A stretch of DNA of 64,000 nt from Lepidurus packardi. Its lineage: Eukaryota > Arthropoda > Branchiopoda > Notostraca > Triopsidae. Location of the stretch: positions 10,102,790 through 10,166,789 of the forward strand of contig JAKZAN010000002.1 in NCBI GenBank assembly GCA_023053545.1, given 5' to 3'. The position numbers and the translations under genes are program-made. Every line of letters begins with the position of its first letter. Positions within the stretch are counted from its first letter, which is position 1. Below, piece after piece: positions 52,570-64,000 of this stretch. Under the pieces are notes generated by a model. It saw only the letters and a program-made list of their open reading frames with translations, was not told the origin of the DNA and ran no database searches.

Positions 52570-52830
52570 CCAAACTTCCAACATTTTCACTTTTATTAAA
52601 AATTACAAATCTTACAACAAAAAGGATATTTTTGGAAACTAGAATATAAGGGGAACGTTTTGAGTACAACAAATAAGCAAATAGGGAATTTGATTACGAT
52701 TGAAAAATCAAGCAAAAATTCCCAAAATTTTCGCTTTAATTTCAAAAATTAGGAATCATACAACAAAAAGACATTTTTGAAAACTAGATTTTATGGAGAA
52801 AATTTTGTGTTCTTCAAAAAAGCAAATCAG
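52570..52830. repeat. Degenerate direct repeat, period about 145 bases
   Basis: Two copies share ACAACAAAAAG, the following TTTTTGRAAACTAGA and AAGCAAAT in the same order (52570-52682 and 52721-52830). They have diverged by roughly a quarter. They may come from a satellite or from a repeated element. Confidence 0.6.
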
Positions 52831-53257
52831 GCAAACGAAGTGTGGGTGCGGGGCAAACATCTCATTTGAATTATGTTGGAATCCAACTTTTGGAGATAAC
52901 AAGTCACATATGAAACAGATTTGGAAAGCCAAGCACTAGAGCAATGTTTGGGAGGAATACATTGTACAATAAAAGCAAAAAGAATGTGAAAACAAGCTTT
53001 ACACAAAACAATTCTACTTAATTCTACATAATTTTACAATAATACAAAAAGTCGAACCCAAAAGCTGCAATGTTAAACATCATGATCCTTCTAATGTGTA
53101 AATTTTATGTTAAAGTACAACAGCCGAAGTTGGATGGATAATAATTGATTATTCACAGCCAGTAGATCCATTGGTACGTGAAATCAGCAAGGAATCTTAT
53201 GTAGGTCGTTCAACAGTCTGCTCCTTCTTCTGTATAGCCAAACCAGAAAGCTGTTAA

Positions 53258-53790
53258 AATACACCTACAATAAATAAATTAGGTTTGAAATTCATATAAA
53301 CACATGGCAGATTATATAGTACCAATGGGTTCGGCGCAGTTACGGATTTGGTCCTTCTTTTAAAGTTCTTGCCAGCGTTAAAACAGCACAATCCAGCATA
53401 ATCTTGATCACCATTCAAGTTTGGCCGTAGACACAAGGACAAGACGACACAAGAACGACATGTGTCTAACCCTCTCAGGAGCTAATGCGATACCGAGTTG
53501 ATTAAGTTTCGGCTCCCTGGCTAACCACACAGAGATTCAAACATTTCTAAGCCGTATTGATAATTACGTCATAAAGACGGTCAAGCACGACGGTTCTATT
53601 ATATTCTATTAAACTATTAAATATATTTTAAACAATCTTTCCTTGATCCCATACATACCTGTTCCACGTGGTACGCCACGTTTTCACTCAGCTTCATTTG
53701 CGTAACAGCAAACATGATGTCTTTCCTAAAAAAACTAAAAATTGCGAAGTGAACCAGGCAAAAGATAAAAAAGCATAATCCTAGCGGCAT
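53258..53790 (-). other. Possible small secreted-protein gene, unverified
   Basis: A minus-strand exon 53790-53659 is open for 44 codons from an ATG. It starts with a hydrophobic stretch (LGLCFFIFCLVHFAIF) and ends at a good donor CAG|GTATGT. A downstream open segment at about 53258-53480 contains a Cys-rich peptide (CRSCVVLSLCLRPNLN and GLCCFNAG). I could not find an acceptor that joins them in frame with certainty. The family is not recognised. Confidence 0.25.
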
Positions 53791-54535
53791 CTTGTTTGGA
53801 CTCGTCCAGCCTAAATTTAACAAACAAGCCTGTTTTAGACGTAATAAAACTTCTACTCGCCCAAACGTTTGAATGAAATACTGCACAGAAAACACGCCCA
53901 AACTATACAAATGAAGCTAAATTAGTGACTATGAATCACAGGAATGTTGTGCGCGTTTGTAAACTGAGTAAGTTATTAAAATTGTCTTAAAAACCACCAA
54001 CTGTTCCTAAAACTGGATCGTGACAACAGAACTCACCCTTCACATGCAGCTTATTCGGCTGTTCGAGCGCGACTAAAGCAAGGCGAGTATGCAAGCTAGT
54101 AACAGCGCCACTTGCGGACATTTCACTTGCGCGCGAAATTCAATCAAATGGAACTCTCAAATAGAACCTCTCAAAGGGCCCGTGACGTCCCAGTACTACT
54201 GCAATATATAGGTCAGACCGTATGCCACATGCTGGAAAGTCGGGTCTTGGGTTTGGGGTCCTCATGTCCGAAACGTCGTATGACCCCGGTGTTCTTGGAA
54301 TATTAGAAATAAGGTCTTCCAGCAAGATTCGTGAAAAGATCGTATCTCGAGTGAACACTTCGACGAACTACGTTCGTCGAGGCAGGTCAGGGTGCATATG
54401 TCAATTGACAACCTCGTCTTTTCCTCATTCTGCCAGTACCGGCCTAGCACTTAAGTGAAGATTTTTAGTTTTTATTTTAAAGAGAAACGCAAGTTTGGTG
54501 AATATTGAGAACGTTTTCATCGAAAAGTGGAAACG

Positions 54536-55838
54536 ATGCCACAAAACGAGCTGTTTAACCAAGACTGGGAAGAAGTAATGTATCCCTCCAATAAGTTGTG
54601 GACTGGCTTTGATAGGTTTTACAGGTAAGCACGTGCTGGTTTAACCGTATTTTTTTATGTGAACGAAATTGTGATTTTTAGGCATAAGCCGACCAATGTC
54701 CATGCCATTCCAGGGCTGGCAGATCCATTTATAGTTGATCGTCTACAGCACGAATTTCAACCACGGCCTGCTGACGTGCACGTTATTACCTATCCAAAAG
54801 CAGGTAAGAGATGAATTTGTGAAGATCGTGGAATTCATTACTAATTATCCAGTCCCATAAAAGGGACAACTTGGATGCAAGAATTAGCTTTTCTAGTTGA
54901 CACCGAGTTGGATATGGCAACAGCCCGTTCAATTCCGTTAGAAGTTCGTTTCCCATTCGCGGAAGTCAATCTGCCACCATTAGTAGTTGGATTGGATGCA
55001 ATTAACAAGTTTCCGCCGGCTCCAGCACCTCGCTATATCAAATGGCATAATGCGATGCCATTTTTGCCGCAACAAATATTTAGCACTTCTAAGGTATTGC
55101 TTTCTTAAAAGAAAGGTTGATATTTAATGTTGGATATCTCATTTTTAGTCAATCTATGTGGCGAGAAATCCCAAGGATTTATGCGTTTCCATGTATCATT
55201 TTGCCAGAATGAATCGGCAATGGGGTTTCGTTGGAAGTTTTCAGCAATTTCTCGAATGTTTCCTCGAAGGAACAGGTAAACACCACTGGAACAATTACGG
55301 AAAAATTATAAAATTACTGGAACCATTATTCGTAAAATTTTTTGCTAACGAGAAGCTAATTTTATAGTGCCATTTGGACCATATTGGTTCAACGTGTTGT
55401 CGTACTGGAAGAATAGAGATAATCCTAATCTTCTATTTGTTAAGTATGAAGATTTGCATGGAGATACCTTGGCTGTTATAAAGAGAGTCGCAGATTTTCT
55501 AGACAGAAGTCTAAATCAGGTACTAGCAAGAATCCTGTTGAAAATACAAATACCTACACATTGTATGTATGTATTTTTAGATGCAAATTCGTACGGTGGC
55601 TGAGAATATCAGTTTCGACGCCATGAAAGAAAACCCTATGGTAAATCATTCCCATTGGGATCGACTTGGGGTCAGAAAAGAGGGAGAATCGCAATTTTTC
55701 CGGTCCGGCAAAGTTGGAGATTGGAAAAAACACTTCACCTTAGAACAAAGCGACGTCATGGATGAATGGATTAAGGATAATTCGGCTATGTCAGGCTTAT
55801 CCTTCGAATATTATACAAAAAACCGACACATTGATTAA
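54536..55838 (+). CDS. Cytosolic sulfotransferase (SULT family)
   Basis: Six exons (54536-54624, 54682-54803, 54864-55093, 55149-55275, 55368-55519, 55581-55838) encode 325 residues. The PAPS 5'-phosphosulfate loop is YPKAGTTWMQE (about residue 67). The residue equivalent to the catalytic histidine lies in KWHNAMPFLP, and the 3'-phosphate contact is in IYVARNPKDLCVSMYHF. The C-terminal GKVGDWKKHFT is the RKGxxGDWK-type PAPS motif with the first residues changed. There is no signal peptide, so it should be cytosolic, transferring sulfate from PAPS to a small hydroxyl or amine compound. The acceptor substrate cannot be told. In arthropods such genes usually occur in large families used in detoxification. 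Confidence 0.93.
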
Positions 55839-56677
55839 TGAGCACTTCAGTGTGTCCTAAAGGAAACGATTGCATTGTATATACAAAGGATAACCGGTTT
55901 CAAAGTTCCGAAGAAGATACGAAAAGGTATCGGTTTCCTATCTGACTGAACGTTGAGTGTTAAATATTGTTTCACGAATGTTTTAAGCCTCTCTTTTCGT
56001 AGTAAACGCGCTAAGTAAACCCAATATTGATGTTAAATATATGTGGTTTAGATTATTTTGCTCGCGTTTAGAGTCGGAATAAGTCGTAAAAGCTAAAATT
56101 GAACTGGGTCCGGCGTGAATCTCCTTTCTTACGTTACTTTACTTACGTTACAACTGACTCGTCAAACATAAAAGCTACCGACGTTTCATATACGGTCAGG
56201 CGTGAACTACTAGCTTTAGTTTCGGCAACCGTTACTAATGGTACTACAATGACCTACAATGAAAACTAAAAAACCTGTCAACCACAAAAATCGGATTTCC
56301 CCTTGCCACCATCACATAACCGGTCATTCTACTGTTTTTGGAAAGAAATACAGTTGTAGGAATATTGGACAATGGTAAAAGGGACAGCCTACATACATCA
56401 AAATGCAAAGTCAACTTAATAAATTATAACAATTTATAAAGTGTACCATAACCCAGAGATAAACAGATAATGTAAAAGTGTACGGACAAATGGGTGCGGA
56501 TGTGATAATCTTGCACTCAAGTCAGGGTGAAACGGGGTTCCCTATGGGATTTAAGAGTGGGTGGAGTAACCACCAAGGGGCGGTGAAGATGATGTGCAGA
56601 AACATACAAGTTTTAATGCGTTAGGAAAAAGAAAAAGACAATTACGTTTTTTTCGACGATTTCTGTTTTTAAAAAAA
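55839..56677. other. Intergenic DNA, sulfotransferase to GT92
   Basis: This is the convergent 3' flank of two genes, AT-rich with no gene seen. Confidence 0.55.
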
Positions 56678-58076
56678 TTAGGAGCACGATTGTAATTGAG
56701 TTGTTATATATGGAATTCTGCTAAGAAAGCGAGTTTTGTACCGGTGCATTCCCAAATCTTCTTTAAGAGGCGTTACACATCCATCATCCGTTACACGGTA
56801 ATGATGACTAAATCCGTATTTGGTGTTGACAGCGAATGATTTTTGTCCTACCCCTTGGCGATAATTGAAATGGCAGCCATTTTCTATTATTCTCCTTGGT
56901 CGTACAATTAACTTGGATCGAAAAGCAAATGGATGGTAATGAACTCTGCGTAAAGTTTTTGTGAACGTATAGTATGGCTGCAATTCAGATTCTAGGGCCG
57001 GAGTCTGCTTTCCGTCTTCGCATTGAAGAGCGAAGAAATTATTTTTGAATATGAAAGTAGCAGTGGTCATAGGATCTGCAATTGTGTTCAACGTGGAGAT
57101 CAGATCAGCTAAAGTGTCTTGATATTCCGGTACGATGAACTCATCCACGTCAATAATGAGTAAATAATCGTGCTGGAAACGAAGACGATAGATGCAATCA
57201 TTAAAACCGGCATACAAGGAAGCGCCAACGATTTCTCTTCCAAATTTCAAGTCATTATGAAATGGAAAGACCGACACGATCCCTTCTTGAAGGTATTTTT
57301 CTAGTAAGCATTCTGCGTCTGGGCTTATTGAATTGGCATAAAATGTGAAATGATCAACACCTAGCATTCGGTTTAGTTCAATGAATTCAATTAATCTGTG
57401 TGTATAACTCCAGTTTCCGTATAAAGGAGCTACACATACTCCAATTGATGCTTTATGGGGGTCGATTTCTTCATGGTCTTTAACAGATTTATTAGCATTA
57501 GCCACTACGAGCAGGTTCCCGGAAGGAATGGCGTGCAAGATCTTCACAGGGTCGTTCAACTTTGGCAAAGTATCTTTGTCGAAAGAGCTGCCCACGGAGA
57601 CGTAAAGCAGGCACGGGTAAGCCTTCCAGAGGACACAAAACATACAAAGCACTGTAAGGCCGATCAGTCTTGTATCCGATTAGCTGAACAACTGCTGGTA
57701 CAATTATCCATTCCATTTCACGAAAAGAGTTCCTGGTGGTGTTTCGATAGGCAAATGCACAAAATAATACATGTTGAAATGATTTCTTGCCTACTGCAAT
57801 AACTAGAATCTTTCGTTGGTTTTCTGAGTCATCATAGTAAGCTGAATACACGTAAAAACGATCGGGTACAAGTTGTACCTTTTGAAAGTCACACTCAAAT
57901 CTTTCAAAACAGCGCTGGAAATCCTGAGATAAATTTCGTTCCCATTGCGTTGAAATCTGCTCTTCGATCAAGTTTCCTGGTTTCTTAGTCTGCGATCTTG
58001 TCAAAGGATTCCATGTCCAAAAAACAAGAATACCAAAAACTGAAGCAAGAGCCACTCTCTTAGTCGAATGACGCAT
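56678..58076 (-). CDS. Glycosyltransferase family 92 (DUF23) protein with a frame break
   Basis: An intronless minus-strand gene of about 466 codons. It begins with a short basic tail and a membrane anchor (RVALASVFGILVFWTW). FYVYSAYYDDSENQRKILVI is the conserved GT92 start (YVFSAYYDDR in the family). The catalytic core has VCVAPLYGNWSYTHRLIEFI, LGVDHFTFYANSI, DYLLIIDVDEFIVPEY (the DxD metal site) and the late conserved His in SHHYRV. The first part (58076 to about 57605) is in one frame and the rest in the next, the switch falling near 57601-57606 between PVPA and VSVGSSFDKD. No GT-AG intron can bridge it. So it is either a pseudogene or a one-base error. GT92 enzymes add galactose to N-glycan cores in the Golgi in worms. 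Confidence 0.78.
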
Positions 58077-60446
58077 TTTCTTCGACTGTATGTAGGCTAC
58101 TACCAGATTGAGACCAAAATACACTCGACATTTTATATACTCGACTTAAGTTTTAAGGAGCTTTTTTTATTTAACAGACAACTGTTTATATAATACACCA
58201 ATAGCGACAATTTCAGTTCAGGTTTTAGGAAATGAAACAATAAACTATTCTTTCAAAGACACAAGTGGGGCAAACACGCGACTTATTTAACGGACATACA
58301 TATTGCGAAAAAACACTTGCTTGAGAATGGGTTTTCCTTATTGTTTCAGGAAAACTGTTCCAAAGTTGATATTCGTCAACGCGAAAAGGTGTTCACAAGT
58401 TTTCTTGCTAATGTATTTGTCAAAAGAAAGGAAGTAAGAAAATTATACACGTAGGCTATACCAAGGGCGCCACACTTGTTAAGCATTACGAACTGCACGC
58501 CTTCAACTATTCGAGTATCTATATTTAAATATGTTCCCATTAGATGGCACAGTTTTGACTAAAAACTGTACTTAAACTGTGTGCCATGCAGTACCGAAAA
58601 TTGCCGCCCGGTTTTAGGAATGACACAACAAATTAGCATTCAAAGACACAGGTGGGGCGAAAACAGGAGGCAGTAAACGATAAATCGGCTCCGACCAAAG
58701 TTCCGGCTTATTGTTTATTTCTGTTGTCGAATAACACATTTCTTCGACTGTATGTACTACCAGATTGAGACCAAAATATACTCGACCTTTTATATACTCG
58801 ACTTAAGTTTTAAGGAGCTTTGTAATGAAGTACTAAGAGTTACCTTAGTGATAAGAGTCCTGCGTTGTGTTTGATTGTTTTACTATAGGATGGCTACCAG
58901 TTTAAGAGAAAGTAAGAAACGCAACACAGAAATTACTATTAAATGTAATCTTATTGTTCAGAAGCAACTTGCACTTCACTGTGTTAACACGTAAGAAAGA
59001 AAGAAAGATCAGGAGTCTCACTGTATTAGAATTTAGGTTGTCCTCGTAACTGTGTCTGAGTTGAGACTGATTTGTCAGCACTAAGTAATGTCCGAGAACA
59101 GTTCGGTTTTCTACTATAGTTTACAGAGAGGGGGCAGAAGGTTTAAAGAGACTCGCCTAAAGGGGGTGAGTATGTATTACAGATGGACAGTTATTTAGAT
59201 AGATTATTCCCTCAGTTTGTGGGAAACAGACTGAGGCCCGTTCGCTAGTAGTAATACGAGAGGTGGGGTAACATGAATGTCAATGGAAGGAAACCAGGCC
59301 TACGGATTCAAGGGAAACGTCTTCAAGTTACGAGGTAACTTGCTAAGGAAATTAGGCTAGGGTTAAAAGACACATAACAGCTTTAGGTATAGAGTGGCCA
59401 GTACAACTATTGAATCCCATCTACGAATTAGGAGTTCAGATCTTCATAGCAAGCTTTGTTTATTTAACAGACAAATGTTTATATAATATACCAGACAATA
59501 CCCAAAATTTCAGTCCGGTTTTAGGATATGAAACAATAAACTATTCTTTCAAAGACACAAGTAGGGCAAACACGCGCCTTTTTAACCGACATATTTTTGT
59601 ATTGCGGAAGGAAAACACTTGCTTGAGAATGGGTTTTCCTTATTGTTTCAGGAAAACTATTCCAAAATTGATGTTCCCCAACGCGAAAAGATGTACACTA
59701 GTTTTCTTGCTAATATATTTGTCAAAAGAAAGGAAGTAAGAAAATTATACAAGTATACCAAGGGCGCCACACTTGTTAACCATTACGAACTGCACGCCTT
59801 CAACTATTGGAGTATCTATATTTAAACTGTACGAGCAAGACGGCATTTTATGATCCTAAAATCTAATTTTTTAGGAAAACGTATTGATTTGATCATTTTC
59901 AACTGAAACATGGCATTCACACAAAAGTCGTTTTGCATCAGTTTGAAACTAATTACTCAGTTAAAATAGAAAAATATACGTAGGGGTTCAGCGACAACAT
60001 ACAAGTTTTCATGCTTAGTTATAAACTCAATCTTATTTTTTACCTTATGATTTTATTCCCTTTAAATTGATCGCTTATATATTTAATAGGTCGTTTGATG
60101 TATATATGTAGTGAGCCTATCATAAAACTAAAGATTTATATCCGTAAATTCAGAAAATACGAAAAGGTTACATAAAAAAGAGTTTATACCTATAATTTTT
60201 AAGTAAACTGGCTTTTAAGTCTATCTAATTGGCATGATAACTATCCCATAAAGTTTTCACCTGCCTTTTTTACTGCATTATAATGCAGTCTGTAGATATA
60301 TCTACATATTCACCATAGAGCATTTAGGTAAACCAACTAAAATACGTTTCCTGTTTAATTCCTCTACTGTCCAGAAATGGGCGTATAGAGAGCATCACAG
60401 TCTATCCACGGAAAAGGACATTACAATATTTCCTTACGTTTTCACC
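58077..60446. repeat. Multiplied upstream DNA of the GT92 gene
   Basis: A 370-base segment at 58160-58530 recurs at 59450-59826 with about 90 percent identity by eye. A part of it (the GGTTTTAGGAA...CAAAGACACA core) recurs a third time at about 58600-58680. The 5' flank of GT92 (58079-58160, TTCTTCGACTGTATGTAGG onward) recurs at 58740-58825. All copies have the same orientation, so a tandem duplication followed by deletion is likely. No coding exon seen in this stretch. Confidence 0.8.
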
Positions 60447-62412
60447 CTATGTCCGCAAAGTCAGGACGACGTCAAAAGGCAACGGACTTAAAATGAACGA
60501 AGCACGCGGGATCAACGACGGTTTGGGTTGGCCGGCTGGCAATCCAAACTTAAATTGTTGTAGCAGGGCCGTAGCGAAAAGGAACAATTCAATTTTTGCC
60601 AAGCTTTCTCCTATGCATACTCTTTTCCCTGAGGGGTGAAAATGAACTAAAACATTATTTTCGGAGAAATATAGACTGTTTACCAATAGCGAACGGAATG
60701 AATTGGTCCACGTGTTTAACCCTTCCGTCGTTGGTTAGGAAATGTTCCGGGTAAAACTCATCTGGTTTTTCCCAAGTTTTTGGATCGTGCAAGACTTGGT
60801 ACAAGTTGGGTACAATCATTGTATCTTTCGGAATGTTATACCCCTTAAACTCTATCAATTCGTTAGACAATTGAGCTACCGAAGTTTCGCTCTATAAGAC
60901 AGTTTACTTGTTTCGTCTGTGGAGTAGTGAAAAGCGCCTAAAGGTACCAAGGAAGCAAATCTTTGACATTCCATTAATACAGCTTCTGTATACGGCAAAC
61001 TGTTAAAAAAAACTTTGAGTCTTAGCAAAATTACACAAGTGATAGTTTACTTCGCTTTGTCGTCCATTGAAGGAAGTCTTTCCTTACCGACGAAGGTATC
61101 CAACTCTTTTTGGACTTGTTCTTGAATATTAGGATGAGTGGCTAACAGCAAGAAAACCCATAGCAAAGTGGTGGATGTCGTTTCTGAGCCAGCAGCGAAC
61201 AAATCCAAAGTGCTGACGACCAGATTAGCCACTGTTAAGACCCACAATTAAAACACGTCCTTTCTCTATATCTTACTAAGCATAATAATATCTTACTTCC
61301 GTCTTCGCCGGTAAAAGGCGTGGGCTTTCCTGTTTTTTCATCTTGCAGGACTTTATCCAAGAACACGTGCATAAAATCACTAGCGTCTCCTTCTCGGTGG
61401 GCTTCTATGTGCTCGTTAATAATTTCCTGGTACAAGAAAACTATTATTTCATCCCACAACATAGTTTGGTACTATTCTTACCCTAAACATAGATTTGTTG
61501 TTGTTAATGAAGTTAATAAATTTTTTAGGAAGGCCGTTCACCAGGCTTAAAATTGGAATAAGTTGCGTTAATTGAGTACCTGCTCCCTCACCAATAAACC
61601 TTCACCAATAGTAAGCAGCAATAAGAATACTAACAGAAAAAATTCCTACATATCTTTTACTTGTTCAACTGCTCTATTCTATGTGTTGCTACTGGATCTT
61701 CTAGCTCAAACCGTTGTCCGGTTGTGATAGTCCACAGCGCGTTGACTACGGCCAGATTGAAAGTGTTATGCAATTTAATAGGTTTTCCAATGCTTCGCCT
61801 AAAATCAATCAGTTTCAAGATTATTATTATTTAGTCGTACAGTTAGAATAACTCACTTGAAAGATTCCGCTAATTCCCGAATTTCTTCTTGGATAACTCT
61901 TTCAAGACTGGACTTGCCAAACCCAAGGTCTCGCAAATGTCTCAGCGTGAAACGTCGAACCTCGTTCCAATTATGACCATCAGAAAACAATATGCCTATT
62001 GACAAAAAGTTGAACCAAACCATACACAAGAAGTTTAAAACCTATCAACCTTTGTTATTTGAACGGAACTTAAAAAATGGGAAAGGCGGACGCCCTGTGA
62101 ATGTTTCTTCCTTAAAGGCATCTCTGATAAGTTCGTAAGAACTTAGGACGACTGCTCGATAGCCACCCATGTTGATACTGAAGATGTCTCCGTAGTTCTC
62201 AGACAAGTCACGTAAGGTGAGATACGGCCGTTTACCCAGAAACGGCAAGTAGCCGACAACAGGCAAGTTCCATGGTCCTTTTATTTACATATTACTAATA
62301 TTTATGAATTTGATTTAGTGATTAACCTACCAGGAGGATAATTAGATGGCCGAGCCGTTAACTTGTACAGCAGGTAGCCAAGAATCAAAGCTATCGTAAC
62401 CGGCAGCCACAT
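60447..62412 (-). CDS. Cytochrome P450, CYP2 clan
   Basis: Ten exons on the minus strand (62412-62331, 62277-62050, 61995-61857, 61798-61661, 61599-61482, 61426-61297, 61231-61051, 60999-60908, 60875-60684, 60628-60447) encode 493 residues. The N-terminus is a membrane anchor (LPVTIALILGYLLYKL) with a proline-rich hinge. The C helix has WNEVR, the I helix AAGSETTST, the K helix ExxR as ECQR, the meander PDEFYPEHFL, and the heme-binding loop FAIGKRVCIGE with the cysteine ligand. These motifs and the GPWNLPVVGYLPFLGK start place it in the CYP2 clan, endoplasmic-reticulum monooxygenases. The subfamily (possibly the crustacean CYP370 group) and substrate cannot be assigned by eye. The acceptor of exon 9 (GGTAG|CTC) was chosen as the only one that keeps the frame. 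Confidence 0.93.
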
Positions 62413-64000
62413 GGTGTCGAATTTAAAACTTTCGTGGCCTGCGCTTGTTCGTGACAAAGGTTAGAACCGTTTTGTCGGACTGAACGAATGGGGCAATCAC
62501 ATTTATTGAGGGCGTTTTATGGTTGTACAACTCTATAATAAATTGCAAGTCATGGTGATTTTGAGCTTTTTTAAACTAATTCTTTACGACATATGAGACT
62601 TCGACATATAGATTAAAAGAGGACGTCATTTTTGTTCAGGTCTAATCTAGTGCCTTTTTGAAAAATTTTGAAAAATCTAATGCTAAGAAACAAATAAAAT
62701 TCCATAATAATTCCCATCACAGGGAAAGCTATATGTTAATGAATTATATGCGTTAAAAAGTTTCGTGACATATAGTTCCATAATTGATCAAGAATAATTT
62801 TTCTAATTTTTTATTACATGGCATCATTGAACAATGGCAAGAGAATAACACAATAATGAAAAAAAAATCAGTAACCAACGCACCTCGATGCTTATAGCAT
62901 TGGTAATATTTATCCAACGAAGTTTTTTGTCCGTCTACTTCGTATACAGCTTCTTTTGTGTGGGTGCCTGAGGGGCACTAAAATGTTTGTTTTTTAAAAA
63001 AATTTATATTGGCGTATAGGCATAAGCCCGTTGCCAAAGTTTATTATTAAAAACGTACATTTAAAACCGGGTAGGGGAAAGGGATATAACAAAACGCTAT
63101 CACATTGGGCGTCCTTTGTAAACTGGCAAGCCCTTCACCGTATGTTTCCATCTATGTTAGAGAAGGTTTACTGCTAGGGAAAAACCTTTACGTTTTTGGG
63201 ATTCTATTGCAGACAAAGAGTTAAAGCTCGAAACTTCAGGAGGGGAAAACGCTATAAATTAAAACTTGGACACAATCACACAAATTAAAACTTGGACACA
63301 ACTTGAAAATAATATTCGCCTATTTATAACCAGGCTTTTGCTTCGTTGAATATCTTTTTGGCAGTGCTTAGAAAGATGTGGGTTATTAAAATATAATTGC
63401 CATACATTTATATTAACTTAAAAAACATATTTGGACAATTAGCTTAGAATTCAAGTTTCATGATTATTCCATGTTTAGGAAGCTAAATTTCGGACAAAGC
63501 GCATTCATCAAATGTTCTAGTCTTAAAAAGAAAACGAATTTCTTTAATTTTTCTAGAAGATTCCTAAGTAAAAGGTAGTTGGTTGTGTTCGTATAAGAAG
63601 ATATCGTTCTTAAGTAACGTAGTTGCCGTTGGGAATCCGTACGTTGTATGGATTTTAGATTTTTTTTTGTTTGTGATTCTAAAATGTTGAATGTATGTGG
63701 CTTATATAACTTAACGATATGAAGTCACACGAAGCTATGTTGAACAGCGAAGAGAACAATAATTTGATAACACTGCTGAAACACTTGTATCGCAGACCGT
63801 GCTTGTAAGTAATGGAAAGTAGTAGACGGGTTGGAATGAACTAATTTGTATTCTTTAGAAAACACGACATTCAAATTACTTCTAAAGCCATCTCCACGAA
63901 TCTGTCCACGAATGTTTAGAAACCCTAATGTATAGTATGGAACAAAGAACCCATTAATTTTCATTCTGGATTTTTAATGAGTTTTTTTTTTATGAGAATT
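62413..64000. other. 5' flank of the P450 and window end
   Basis: No exon can be supported. A 20-base direct repeat (AAATTAAAACTTGGACACAA) occurs twice in tandem at 63256-63301. The minus frame at 63725-63964 has no family resemblance. Confidence 0.5.

Larger units (their letters stand above)
51295..54535. other. Intergenic DNA, U2 to sulfotransferase
   Basis: It contains a tRNA-like SINE-type head at 52148-52215, degenerate direct repeats at 52570-52830 and a possible small gene on the minus strand at 53258-53790. I see no other coding exon. Confidence 0.45.

Noticed and set aside
52360-52599. 79-codon plus-strand frame before the direct repeats
   Set aside because: Low-complexity Phe/Pro composition and overlap with repeat DNA suggest chance.

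Overview
The window is nuclear DNA of an arthropod, most likely a crustacean close to Daphnia. All protein genes are spliced with GT-AG introns, many only 50-80 bases long. The gene set is animal-specific (DYRK1A, protein kinase D, Pinhead, a BMP ligand, Mediator subunit 29, exosome and RNA polymerase I subunits, CYP2-clan P450, cytosolic sulfotransferase, GT92 and GT32-like glycosyltransferases). Intergenic DNA is AT-rich and holds small DNA transposons. The crustacean assignment is inference from gene content and intron size; no rRNA or mitochondrial marker is present.

Layout. 1-6705: 5' flank of DYRK1A, with a Tigger-like transposon fragment. 6706-13125 (+): DYRK1A/minibrain. 15018-16421 (-): DHRS7-type short-chain dehydrogenase, head to head with MED29/intersex (16785-17554, +). 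18275-19564 (+): Cut8/Sts1-like proteasome tether, tail to tail with POLR1E/A49 (19850-21342, -). 21343-24559: MITEs and unassigned DNA. 24560-25528 (-): intronless GT32-like glycosyltransferase with the tail of a decayed paralogue beside it. 27101-28026 (-): EXOSC5/RRP46, head to head with protein kinase D (28739-38617, +, 15 coding exons). 38618-43558: MITE-bearing intergenic DNA. 43559-45314 (+) Pinhead and 46525-47908 (+) an ADMP-type BMP ligand in tandem. 50166-50422 (-): N-terminal half of a Tctex1-type dynein light chain. 51108-51294 (+): U2 snRNA. 54536-55838 (+): cytosolic sulfotransferase. 56678-58076 (-): GT92 glycosyltransferase with one frame change, followed by multiplied upstream DNA. 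60447-62412 (-): CYP2-clan cytochrome P450 in ten exons.

The most notable feature is the Pinhead-ADMP pair. The two secreted cystine-knot genes lie in the same order and orientation as the tandem reported from arthropods to chordates, where Pinhead antagonises Admp and its transcription interferes with the Admp enhancer in cis. The ADMP gene here shows a one-base frame conflict just before the first mature-domain cysteine, or else uses an unusual splice. GT92 shows a similar single-frame break, so consensus errors and real decay must be told apart. The remaining genes are mostly unrelated housekeeping or signalling genes; the shared intergenic regions suggest bidirectional promoters for DHRS7/MED29 and EXOSC5/PKD.

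All exon models were read by eye from splice sites, frame continuity and family conservation. The phase sums to a whole number of codons for DYRK1A, DHRS7, MED29, Cut8, POLR1E, EXOSC5, PKD, Pinhead, the sulfotransferase and the P450.
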